Origin: Effrenium voratum
Lineage: Eukaryota; Sar; Dinophyceae; Suessiales; Symbiodiniaceae
DNA: 64,000 bases
Direction: 5' to 3'
Assembly: GCA_963377175.1 (NCBI GenBank)
Contig: CAUJNA010000471.1
Span: forward strand, 62,001-126,000
The first letter of the stretch is position 1, and each line of letters begins with the position of its first letter. This document shows positions 33,220 to 58,715 of this stretch, piece after piece. A program made the translations under genes and the position numbers. The notes under the pieces are model-generated. The model did not search any database, had not been told where the DNA came from, and saw only the letters and a program-made list of their open reading frames with translations.

Positions 33220-34640
33220 CTGACAAATGTCCCTGGGCTCTTTCAAAAGAAACATAGAACCCGTCCAGCTGCAATGTTACAACCATAACCTTTCGAAAAC
33301 CCAATCAATTCAGGTCTGTGCCCGCTTCTTTGCCGACGGGTACAAGCCTCGGTGCCGTTTGGAAGAACCATGATAAATGAAAGGGGGCCAAGCTAAAACT
33401 AGCTCGGCCAAGTTGAAATAACATCATGCCGGTCAAAAGCAATTGGTGCACTTCGCCAGCCAAATCCATGCCAAGCGAAGGCGACAGGCTTGGTCTGCCT
33501 GCAGGTGCGCTGCCGCCCTTGCTTCCTCGCATGGAGGACATGGGATTGGGATATTCGGATTGTCCCCTGGGTTTGTGGCACATAGCGAACCCCCACGTTC
33601 TGAACCCATGGACCATGGACCCATGGACTGGATATGATGGAGCATCAGCTGGGAGAACAGGGCTGTCTCAAGATGCTGGGCTTCCACTGCCTTTGCCGAT
33701 TCTCTTGTTCCAACCCATGCGTCAGGCAGACCCGGTTGATTAGGTTCATCTCTTTGGCCCAACCTTGCAGTGTGCTTTGCATTCACGGGCACGCCTGCGT
33801 TCAAAACACGCATTTGCCAGATACGCAGGACTGACCCAAACTTCCGCAGCTGGCAAGGTGGTTTCCGCAACTAAGGGGAACCAGAAGAGGCGCCAGAAAA
33901 AGCGGATTCATATGATTGACTGGTCCAAAACAATCCATCTGTGGACTCTATAATTCCAAGAAACCTGCTTGAGGAATCCCCACGAACACCTGTTTGCTCA
34001 CGACAGTTCCAGATGCGCAGCTCGCCGCTCCTTTGCCCCCACCAGGCCTTGGTGCACCAGCAAAACCGCCGGATTCGTTGGGAACAAAGGACGCCCATCC
34101 CCCCTTTGGGCCGGCAGAAAGTGGCAAATCCGTCCCACAAGAATCCCGCCAGACGCGATCATCGGAACAGCCATAAGCCACCCCTGAAGTGGAAGGCAGG
34201 GGCAACGACCGTTGAAAGAGTGCAACGGATAGGCTTGTTGCAACCGCATTGTGACAATTCAGCAGTATGGCTTCTGCTCAGTCGTGTCAAATTTGAAAAT
34301 GTTGGTGTTGTTTCTGTTTGGCTAAGACTGAAAGTTGCCAGGATAAGAAACAGCAAAGAGACCAGCATGAGCATTTCTTCGCTTCACAACACGAGCTTCG
34401 CCTAAACCCCTCTGGAGCCACTGAGCTGGCGACGCAGGCCTGTCAAACGCCGGGGCGGCGATCACTACGTGGCCAGGCCTCAAAGACTGCCAGGTCGACT
34501 TGCCGTCGACTTGCCGTCACTGGAAAATCAACGCCCTCTCCCTGCTCAGGAAGTCAATCCAAAAGGCCCCCTCTCGACCGAAACCACAAGAAAGTCACCA
34601 ACTTTCGTGGAGAATCACGGATTTGAGGCTGCTGCTTCAC

Positions 34641-34784
34641 CTCATGCTGCCCACTGGCAACCACAGAGGTGGCCTCGGTCGAATCGCCCGACCCTGGACT
34701 GACGCCGGTGGCTGAAGGCGTGTCAAGGTTCCTCAGCTTCAGAGCTGTCGGTGCGTCTATCAGTTGTCTTCTTGGAGGCTTGAT
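34641..34784 (-). CDS. Candidate internal exon
   Basis: Open between a CAAG acceptor and a GT donor (GAG|GTGAAG), encoding IKPPRRQLIDAPTALKLRNL and a Ser/Thr/Gly-rich tail. It lies about 1.2 kb downstream of the protease stop codon, so it probably belongs to the next gene of the block. Not identified. Confidence 0.4.
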
Positions 34785-35999
34785 CTTGCTCAAGCCTTCA
34801 CCATCACTTTGGTCCGGGCCGGCCGGCAAGAAGTTTCAAAAATCAGAGAGAGTTCAAGCTCAAAAGTTGGGGTCTTCGGCACATTGCTCGGCACTCGTAA
34901 CCTTCAAAATAAAAGAACGTTCCCGTGTTCCCCGTCAGACAGCTGAGAGCGTGAGGCGCCGGCGTTGCTAGGATCCTTGTAGCTCACAAAGGCTATCCCC
35001 TTGTTGCCAGGGGGCACCTCGAGTCAGCATCCGTCGTGCAGGCGGACTCAGACTGTCAGCGGCACTCAGGTCCCGGCATAGCAGTCTGAGAGCTCCCCAA
35101 ATCTGCAGAAGTACGCCTCGCTCCAAGTTCTAACAGTCTATGGGGCCCCATTCTCTGCCGCCTCAATGTCATTCCGGGAAGGCCGAAGTTGTTTTGCGCA
35201 TCAAAGATGTGGTTCTAACTTCCGCACGAACCAACCAGTTTGAGTGGTGCCGGGTTTTGACACAGATGTATAGAACCACCCCTTCAGGAAGCACCTGGAA
35301 GCGCAGAATGGCCACCCGATCTATATGGGTTTATCTCAACCGGGGTTGGAGCAACCAGAAAGGCGGATTTCCTTTTCTTTGCCTTGAAAGCAAAGGGTGC
35401 CAACTCCAAACAACGCCACACCCAGAAAGCAATTTCATCAACACGGAAAATAATAATCCTTATAAAAATGACACTTTCTGCAAATTAACATCCCTTTTTG
35501 AGGGGTGTGGAAACTCCTGTGAGAGGTCCTTCGGGTGTTCATTCGGGTCTCTCCTTTTTTCGGGCACCAGTGTTTGCAAATTGCAATCCATGGCCCATCC
35601 ACCTGCTGACCAAAGACATCACTACCGACTACCCGAACCTAGCATGAAGTCATGGAACGCGAGGTCGGTCAAGCCTGCCCCCAAACAGATTTGACGCCAC
35701 CTGCGACTCTGCGGAACTTCGGAGCCACCCTTGCAAAAAAAACTGAGAAGAAACCAGCGTCTTGGCTGCTGGCCCAGTTCTCTCTTACACACACTCAGAC
35801 AAGGGACAGAAAAGTGGCCGTCCACTCCAAACTCAAGTTGACGGTGGTCCTTAAACAAGCCAATCCCGCGCATCACCTTGCTTTGTCCTAACAAACACCA
35901 ATGGCCTTTCACACATGGTTATGACCCGAAAGGGCCGAAAAGGGCGCCAAAGGGCTCCCTGGTCCAGATGCATCCGCCACTCGCACATCTTTTTGGGCA

Positions 36000-51445
<15,446 letters not shown>

Positions 51446-51499
51446 CTGGCAATAAGTGAAGCCCAGGCTCGGGGCCTCCAAAGTGAACAAGGTTGGCTG

Positions 51500-53818
51500 G
51501 GTCGGAATGGGTCGAATGGGTCTGGTTCTAGAGCATCCGGCCCTTGGCCAATCGCCGGCGACCTCGCAGCCCCTTTCCAAGTGGATAGGGCTATTACCAT
51601 GTTTCTTGGTGGGAGGGTTGGATGATGTCTGGGAACCCTTCCCTTGAAGTCCATGCAAAAAGAAGCTCCCTCTTGGACGCTCAGGTGTTCGGTTGGCGAC
51701 GCTTGGCGAGCAACAAGAGCGGAGTGCTCAGAGGGCCAAGGGCTGCAAAGGTTGGAGAAAGAGGACTTGCCGCCTTTTGCGCTTGATGCTCGCGCTCCAC
51801 ATTCTAAAAGTTGCAAACAGGGAAGGAGGCAAACACCTGAGCATTCATTCCAAATTACTCTGTAAACAGCTCTTGGCCTACCAAAGGGAGAGCGTGTAGA
51901 AAGGTCTGCCCATTCGCCCCCAGAGCTCTTCGTGGCTTTCCTCCCCACCCCTCCCCCTCCAGAACCGCCTCCAAGGCGACCACCTGCGCCTCCATCCGGC
52001 TGCATCGGTGGCCGGAGGCGGGCAACGCGACTTCAGGATGCCGTCATGGACTGGGAAAACAAAAATGGGACTTCCATGGGCAAGTGGAAGCGGCTGAATG
52101 AAGGGAACAGAAACCAACATGAAGTTCCTAAAAGTCCAGCTACTACACCCGCTTCTTTCGGGTCAGGGTCCAGGGTCCGTATGGGACATGGACGCTTTTT
52201 TGGACGTTAGTATCACGCAGTGCTTCAGCGGTTTGCAGGAAATCGACAACCGAGGGCCCTGTTTGTTGGGAAACACCCATTTCAACGAAGAGGCTGGGCC
52301 ATGGAATGCTTACAAATATCACTTCAGCACTTCGTGGCCCAAGTTCTGCTTCTGCACAGGGCAGCCAAAGCAAAATGGCGACGGCGAGCGCGCGTCCCTT
52401 AAGAGCTCCCTGGCTCATGCGGGCATCCCGAGTCAGCCCACCATGCGGGACATCAACTCTCCAGGCCGCGCCCATGCAACAGCTTCCCAAGTTCCCACCG
52501 CGCCTGGAGGTCAAGTCTAGTAAGCTCCTGGCTGACCTGCACTCCCGCAGGCAGCAGGCGGCTACGAACTGATGTATCTGTAGGTCAATGCTCTCTTCGT
52601 TCTCTCCCTATCCTTTCATCTTCCACCCTTGCCTCGCGGCTGAGAAGCGAGAGAGGTTAGGAAGTGAAAGAGATAGGACATTCCTTCTTTCCTTATCCTT
52701 TCTTGCCATCTCCAGCCAATTCTCTCGCAAAAGCCGTCACCAAGCAGGCTTGTCGCACAAGCTTAGGATGCAAGGATCTGGGCTTGCCCCGGCCACTGAG
52801 AACCAAACACCCCTCGGCATGCATGCTCTCTGCCGCTTTTTTGACACCACACCAGAGTTTGTTGGTCGAAAGGCAAAGTCGGATGCTCTGTACCAGGCCC
52901 ATCTCAGGGCGCGCAGGTCCTGTGCTTTCCTGCCCTGTCTCCCAGGAGGCCACTCTACAGAAGGGTTTCTTAGCGCCATCATTTCGACATTCCCCCGTGA
53001 ACGGTGTCCAGCCATTTCCCTCCAATCGGAGACAGTCAAAACTGAAACCCCCATGGACGGCTTCACGTTTTCCCTCGAAAACGCGAGCCCATGGAACAAA
53101 AAGAAACCGACCTACGGCGCCAGCTTCAGCTGGTTCGCCGGCTGGCCCGGGACCGCGCCGATCTCTGCGAGCTGCGCCTGCGAAAACGACATGAGCCGCA
53201 AGTCCAACTTTTGGTTTCATCCCCTGTACCCACCTGGGCAATAGTGTCTACTTTCGACCTGCAAGGCGAGTGGATTCCCCTGACCGGTGGTACCCCGGAG
53301 AGGGGGAAAAAAAGGCTCAAAGAGCACAAAGCATCAAAAACATACCCTGAGCACCCCGGTGGTGACCCCCCAAAAGATCCGCTGTATGGCTGTATGGCGG
53401 GCTTACTCTCAAGGAAACCACGGAGTGTGCCGCTTACAAAGTACTTTGCCTCCCCCCAACAAAGAAGCGAGACTCTTATACGGCTCTCGTCTACAACTTA
53501 TGGATAGGCTCCCCCATCACAGGCATGCGACCATTCAACCTCAACTTGATCACACGGAAGCGGGGGTGGGGGGTCATCCATCAAGTGGGTGTTTGAAAGT
53601 CTCCCAAAATGGAAACCTTGACTGACGCAAACATGGCAAGTGTGGTGTCCTATGGGGCACAAAGGGCCAGGACAAGGCAATTGAAAGCCACCTAATCGGA
53701 CAAAACATTTTGTGTCAACATGGGCAGGGTCGGCTTCTCCATCTTCTTCGCCCAGTTTGAGCCCGCAAAGGTCTTTGAACACCTCAGGGGTTTTCGTCTC
53801 ACCCCTCCATTTTAGGAG
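51500..53818. other. Spacer or 5' part of the protease gene with weak exon candidates
   Basis: Between the first recognised protease exon and the regucalcin stop. Two minus-strand candidates: 53177-53116 (acceptor CGCAG, donor GTAGGT, AQLAEIGAVPGQPANQLKLA) and about 52010-51955 (MEAQVVALEAVLEGEG, with a real ATG). A plus-strand reading of the 53.1-kb interval (a basic helix) and a plus-strand frame ending at 52572 are also open, so orientation is not settled. If minus, these may be the missing 5' exons of the protease. Confidence 0.3.
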
Positions 53819-53935
53819 TTTGCAAATAGGTGTCCTTTTGGACAAATAGATGCCCCTATGGAATACAACCCTATCTAAGCCAGTGGAACCCATCCTTCTT
53901 TGACCACAACCTGAAAAGGACGCCTATGAGTTTGG
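53819..53935. mobile_element. Small TIR element, family B, copy overlapping a stop codon
   Basis: The left end TTTGCAAATAGGTGTCCTTT and the right end (minus strand) CCAAACTCATAGGCGTCCTT are imperfect inverted repeats. The interior has ATAGATGCCCCTATGG, shared with 27011-27065. About 117 bp. The right end overlaps the last codons and the TAG of the regucalcin-like gene (53924-53926). Confidence 0.6.
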
Positions 53936-54040
53936 CCCCGGGGCCCAGGCCTTGGGCACCACGAAGAGGGACCCAGCCAACGGGCAGCGCTCCGCCGCCG
54001 CCGGGTCGAAGCCCTCGCGGGCCGTGGTGAGGTAGAGGTC
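53924..54040 (-). CDS. Regucalcin-like last exon
   Basis: Acceptor CTCAG; encodes DLYLTTAREGFDPAAAERCP, LAGSLFVVPKAWAPG, P-N-S and TAG. The final codons and the stop overlap the end of the family B element. Confidence 0.85.
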   Translation of the reverse strand, partial: DLYLTTAREGFDPAAAERCPLAGSLFVVPKAWAPGPNS

Positions 54041-57000
54041 CTGAGGAAGCGCCGAACGCGTGGCGTGGGGGGAAGGGGGGGGGGGCCCTTTGTTGGATGG
54101 ACCAAAGGGAAACCGAAGTTGAAGAGGTGGAGACTAGATGAGTGTGTGTGTGTGTGTTGGGGGTGGGTTCCAAAGATTCGCGGGCTTGAAAGGCAACATT
54201 GAGGGCAAGAGGAAGATCTGGGCTCCAGCCATTGTGGATCTGAAACCCAGGCATGCGGATGAGGTTTTTAACCAGGGGGACGGCTTTTCCAACCCCTGGG
54301 GCTCAGAGAGGGAGCCTAAAACAAAAAACCAAAGACGGCGAACAAAAAGTGGCCCGGCCCGTCCTCGAGGTTCTCGCCGCCAAAGGCCACAGAAGTCACC
54401 TGGCCGGTTGAGGACCTAAAAGAAAGAAACAAAGGGCCCCAGCTCCGCTCCTCCGTGAATCGTCCGAAGATTTCTGGGGGCAGCAACCCAACCAACCTCC
54501 AGCCCAGGCAACCCAACCCCAACCAAATAGCCCGGCAGCCCACAGCAAACCCCCAAAACCAAACCGGACCTTTCCCGTTGACCCATCCTAGCCTGGTTGA
54601 TCAATCAATGCTAGCCTGGAGATGGTTGATTCTCAGGATCCTGGAGATCCTCTGGGTGAACGCCCCAGCCTGCTTCCCTGCCGCCGCGGGCACTCGCACC
54701 TCTGCCAAGAGCTCGCCGCTCCGGGGGTCGTACCAACCGCAGCAGCCCCCGTTGAACCGAGCCACCCACAGCCGGTCCTGGGGCCAACGGGCCAACGGGC
54801 CAACTGACCCCGATCTCACTTGCCTCGCATGAAAGACGAAAAACAAAACGCTCCAGGATTCAACTTTGCGCTTTGGAAAAACAAAAAGGCCAGAAGCCCA
54901 AAGTGCCGGCCCAAGCCCGGTCCGCAGTGTCGATGGCACACCTCGGCATCTTGGAATCGGGAACCTGCGGTGACCGTCCAACAGCAACTGGTAAAACCAT
55001 GGAAACCGAACAGCCCGCAAGAGGCTGGGAGGCTGATCATTTGAAAGGAAAAGTGCCCTGGGCAAATACAAGTGCAGGGACCTTGGCCAAACAGCTGTGA
55101 AGGCTCACCTGTGCTGTACATATGAAATTGCACGGGGCCCCACACACTCCCCATGTTCTGCTCAAGCCCGACTCCCAAAATCGGCCCCCTGTGACCCCCG
55201 AACCTGCCCCAAGACCTCCACAAACAAGCCCCAAGACCAAGAGGGGCGTTTTCTGGGCCGCCGGGCCCATCCGGAAACCCGGTCGTCGCAAAGTCGAAGC
55301 CACTGACCGCCGGCCGGGGGTTGGAGATGGCCCCCGTGCTGAGGTCGAAGTCCCAGGCCTCCACCCGAGCGCTGGGCGTGTCGATGTAATACATGACCTT
55401 GCCTCAGGCGGGGCTCAACCAGCCAAAGGCGGTAGCTCTCAAAGACTCAGCTGTCCAGCCAACAGCTCCCGCAACTGATGGTTTGGATGCAGTTGTACTC
55501 CCCGGATTGCCTCTCAGGCCCCAAACCACCAAGTAGCTGACAAACGAACCCGGTTCTCGAATGGAATGGTGAGAAGGTTCTAGAATGCCCACCTGCGGAT
55601 CAACTTGGCAAGAAAAAGCAAGCCCCATCCATTTGTACAGGTGCAAGGGAGCACACAGAGAGTCCCAACACAGGTTCCTCCCTATCCCCTTTAAGCATTG
55701 CGCCGTGAAAAGGCAGCCGGGAACCGCCAAAGCTGGGTGGCTTCCCAAGAGGAAGGCCCCCTCAACTCGAAAAGGCAAAAACAAAAAAACAAACAACAAA
55801 AACACCAGGCCCATGCACCGCCCCTGGCATCCTTCAAGCCCCCTGACGTCCACCCCCAAACGCGGGGAGGCCGCTGTCCTTGGTCCACACTATGCCATTG
55901 GAGATGCTCACCTTGGGCTTTCGCACCTGCACCGCGCCGTCCGCCTCCCGGCAGTACCTTCCAGACTCGGATGGCATGAAGGGCTTGGTCTGAGAAAAAG
56001 AAAAGCAGAGGGGGGATCGATGACCGGGGCTTCAAACAAAGGAGAAACGGAAAACGTGGTTCACAAATGTGTGTTGGTTATACTGGTTGGTTGGCACAAG
56101 CAAACCCTCCCAAATATTTCCTCTTCAAGGTTACCGCACCACAAGGAAACTCACTTACGACGCCGGTCCAAAAGTTGAAGTGCACGAACGGCAGGACAAA
56201 ATTAAGCCAGCCCCCCTTTCCATTTTCAACAAACGGGAAACCCCCTCCCAACAACAAGTGATGTCAAAGAAGCGTCAGAACCCAAGTTCTTCGGGGCTTG
56301 GCCGGCGGCGTCATGAGTCGATTTTTGGGGCGAGCTGCAGCGCGCTGGCACCTGCCAGGATCTCCCCAGCGGAGTTCCGCGCGATGGTGCCAGCCCAGTA
56401 GCACCCGCGGGGGTCCACCTAAAGGGGGAAGGGGGGGGGGGACTCGGCGGGTGCTAAATAATTTAAGTGGAAAAAAAAAGATCTCCATTTGGTTTCGTCC
56501 ATAAATGAAAGATCATGTGATTCAGCACCCTGACAAGCTGGACACTTTTGAGCCGAAAAATGGCTATAACTCTGAAGGGTCCGGAAACCATCAGAGGAGG
56601 AACAGGGACTTGATACTGCAAATGCCGACCGACTTTTGGATTCAATGGTTGAATTCAGGGATTTTGGACCCCGAAACAAAACAGGTGTTCGCCCAATCAA
56701 CCTACGAAACTCTAACTTCTTGGGGCAGAAAAGCAAGAGCTAGATGCGCTCAATACACCAATGTGGTACCCATATTACGCGCCTAAATTTCAGAACGGGC
56801 TGCTGGCGGGGTTGTCGGGCGCCCTATATATTGCAGGAAACCCTCAGAATTTGCCCTCAGTTTTTGTGGGCTTGGATGTGGTTGGTTCACTAGCAACATT
56901 TCGGTCTGTCGTTAGAAAGGTGTCTTTGGTTTCCCTCTTGGACAAGCCTCAAAACTTGGCTGCTGTTGACCCCCCTGCAAAAAGTTTAACTTTTTGGGGG

Positions 57001-57972
57001 TTTAGTGGAAAACTCCTTGATTTCCCAAAAAGTTAAAGTCTAAAGATCCAACCCAATAGCAGTTGAGAAAATGGTACGCATTTAGGGACCTTGCCGCACG
57101 GCACCTTCCCGTCGTTGAAGCGCTCCCCTTCTTGCACCCCGGGATCGTTGCCCAGGCGCTGCAGGCTTCTCGACCGAAAGTTGTAGGTCGCCTTCCGGGC
57201 ACGGCGAAAGATCCACATGGGGGCAGTAGAAGGGGTACAGTTGCCGTAGGCATTGAACCACGTCCAACCGCAAAATCCTGGTGAATAGCGACAAATGACA
57301 GTCTGACAGCGTTCCGTTGGTCCAAACGGGGTTGGCATGACACCATCCCCTGGGTGCTTGCATCTGCTTGCTCAGCGCTAGGGTCCCGGCAAAGCCGTCG
57401 CGCAGCGTCACGCCCACCACGTCCCCGTGGGGGTCCAAGTCTTGGGAGATGGGGACCACCGAGCTGACGAAGGGCGAGAAACTCGAGAGGTCGAACTCCT
57501 CGTTGGACTTGCTCACCGGGTCGAAGCGGAAGATCTTGGCACCTGGCGCTGGCACCGTGTTTCAGAATAGATGTTTGTTTTGGCCGCGCGATGCCAGGAA
57601 CCCACAGCAACGCGGAGACCAAGAAGCAGCGCAACGTGTCTAGTTTTTGCAAGGACTGATGCTGCCAAGTTTCCCACGATGTCCAGCCAAAGCAATTTCT
57701 TGGAGCCTTAGCTCCAGAAAATTGATAGACACGCTCGGGGAATATCAAAACAACCAATGCCTAAAACCGATATCAAGATGAAACCTATTGAAACACCTGT
57801 GGCGTCCCTTTGAATTGGGTGAACAGGGCCTCCAAACACACACAAAAGGAAAAGTCAACCTGACTTTTCACTTGCCGACTGCAGCTGCGCGGCGGGAGTC
57901 CCAAATGGAGCCCTCTCCCAGGCCAGCCTTCATCTCCACCACCAGCTCAGCTTCCAGCGTCGGGACCGCCAT
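53924..57972 (-). CDS. SMP-30/gluconolactonase/regucalcin-like protein
   Basis: Six-bladed propeller lactonase that uses one divalent metal; relatives hydrolyse sugar lactones (gluconolactonase, regucalcin). Inferred exons: 57972-57880, 57698-57678 (or to about 57674), 57542 to about 57378, 57158-57105, 56418 to about 56340, 55957-55875, 55402 to about 55248, 54777-54685, 54399 to about 54364 and 54040-53924. Family motifs in order: GLGEGSIWD (metal-binding Glu), KLLWLDI, AKIFRFDP, RFNDGK then VDPRGCYWAGT, ISNGIVW (metal-binding Asn), VMYYIDTPSARVEAWDFDL, GFPDG (metal-binding Asp), DRLWVARF, EVRVPA, VTSVAFGGENL, DLYLTTAREG, AGSLFVV. ATG 57972 fits the family start. Phase is consistent at several joins (57105/56418, 55875/55402, exon 1 to the microexon). 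An AACAG lies about 33 bases before the ATG and could be the trans-splice acceptor. An exon between 57378 and 57158 may be missing from this list. Confidence 0.9.
55248..55402 (-). CDS. Regucalcin-like exon with YYIDT and PDG
   Basis: The CTGAG acceptor adds GC to a leftover A, giving D-S-K-V-M-Y-Y-I-D-T-P. It continues SARVEAWDFDLSTGAISN and, after PRPAV, ends in ATTGFPDG. The Asp of PDG is a metal ligand in the family. Confidence 0.85.
56340..56418 (-). CDS. Regucalcin-like exon VDPRGCYWAGT
   Basis: After TTTAG it reads VDPRGCYWAGTIARNSAGEI then L-A-G-A-S. It joins in phase 0 to RFNDGK of the preceding exon, recreating the R-x-N-D-G-K-x-D-P-x-G-x-x-W-A-G-T block of the family. The exact 3' end is uncertain. 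Confidence 0.85.
56951..57071. mobile_element. Foldback element, copy B
   Basis: Contains a perfect 14-base inverted pair, TTTAACTTTTTGGG (56985-56998) and CCCAAAAAGTTAAA. The outer ends pair partly. It matches 26043-26163 in sequence and orientation. It sits about 35 bases inside the intron after the RFNDGK exon. Confidence 0.75.
57678..57698 (-). CDS. Regucalcin-like microexon of 21 bases
   Basis: Encodes K-L-L-W-L-D-I between a CCAAG acceptor and GTGGGA. Exon 1 ends GAC-TCC-CGC-CGC-GCA-GCT-GCA before GTCGGC in phase 0, so the join reads WDSRRAAAKLLWLDI, as the family expects. If the donor is instead GA four bases later, the join to exon 3 reads L-D-I-V-G-A-K-I-F-R-F-D-P with correct phase, which I find more likely. 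Confidence 0.7.
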
Positions 57973-58019
57973 CGGACCCGACCAGCTTGCCACGAGCGAG
58001 CTACTGTTTTGATAGGTGT

Positions 58020-58700
58020 TGGGGGGTCTCAGGTTTGTGTGGGGTTCGTTCACTCAATGAACATCTTGAATCTTGAATACTCCGCATCTTGGCACGCACA
58101 CAGCTCAGTTTACTGCTGACGTCTTGTGCATTCGGAAATGGACACTTGCCAACTGCGCGCGGAATCTCATTGCGGCATCTACCCATGTGCTGCGAAGATC
58201 ACCTGCGGTCCATCAGCCCCTGCCAAATTCGCGATGCAACAGTTGGACCCGAACCTCCTTGGAACTGACCACATCTGCTGATCTTCATCCCGAGTTGTTC
58301 TTTCCGCCCGGACCAGAAATGGTTCTTCGGGTGTGGGAAACTCGTGCGCTTCCCCGAGCCACGTGTAAGGGATAGTCTTTTTGGCATTTGCTCGTGCGCA
58401 CGAGCACGACTACTTGCTTGCCCAAGATCACTCCCCTGGTTTTTGCGGGAAAGTCGGTGAGCCCCCCCCCACATCCTTCCCAAATGGACACTGCAGGACC
58501 TTCAAAAGACTTACTCTTACAGGCATGAATCTTAATACGGGGTCGCTTTGGTGGACATTGTGAGGGACGCCGTGTAAGATTCGGTCTGGAAGATTCTCCT
58601 GGTGTTACGCTCCGTCACGTCACATGCGGAGATCAGGAGAGAAAGGTGAATTCACATTGGTGGACATCATTTGGGTGGGGATTGAGGTCCATGGAGGTGG
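58020..58700. other. Short intergenic or intronic gap
   Basis: No exon is visible between the regucalcin-like start and the last exon candidate of the upstream gene. If the two genes are separate, this is where the upstream poly(A) region and the SL acceptor should be. Confidence 0.3.
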
Positions 58701-58715
58701 TTCTCAATTGAATGC

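Noticed and set aside
53091..53165. Plus-strand helix-forming frame as a gene
   Set aside because: The minus strand of the same interval gives an exon with good acceptor and donor, in agreement with neighbouring genes; neither is certain, so only the interval is reported.
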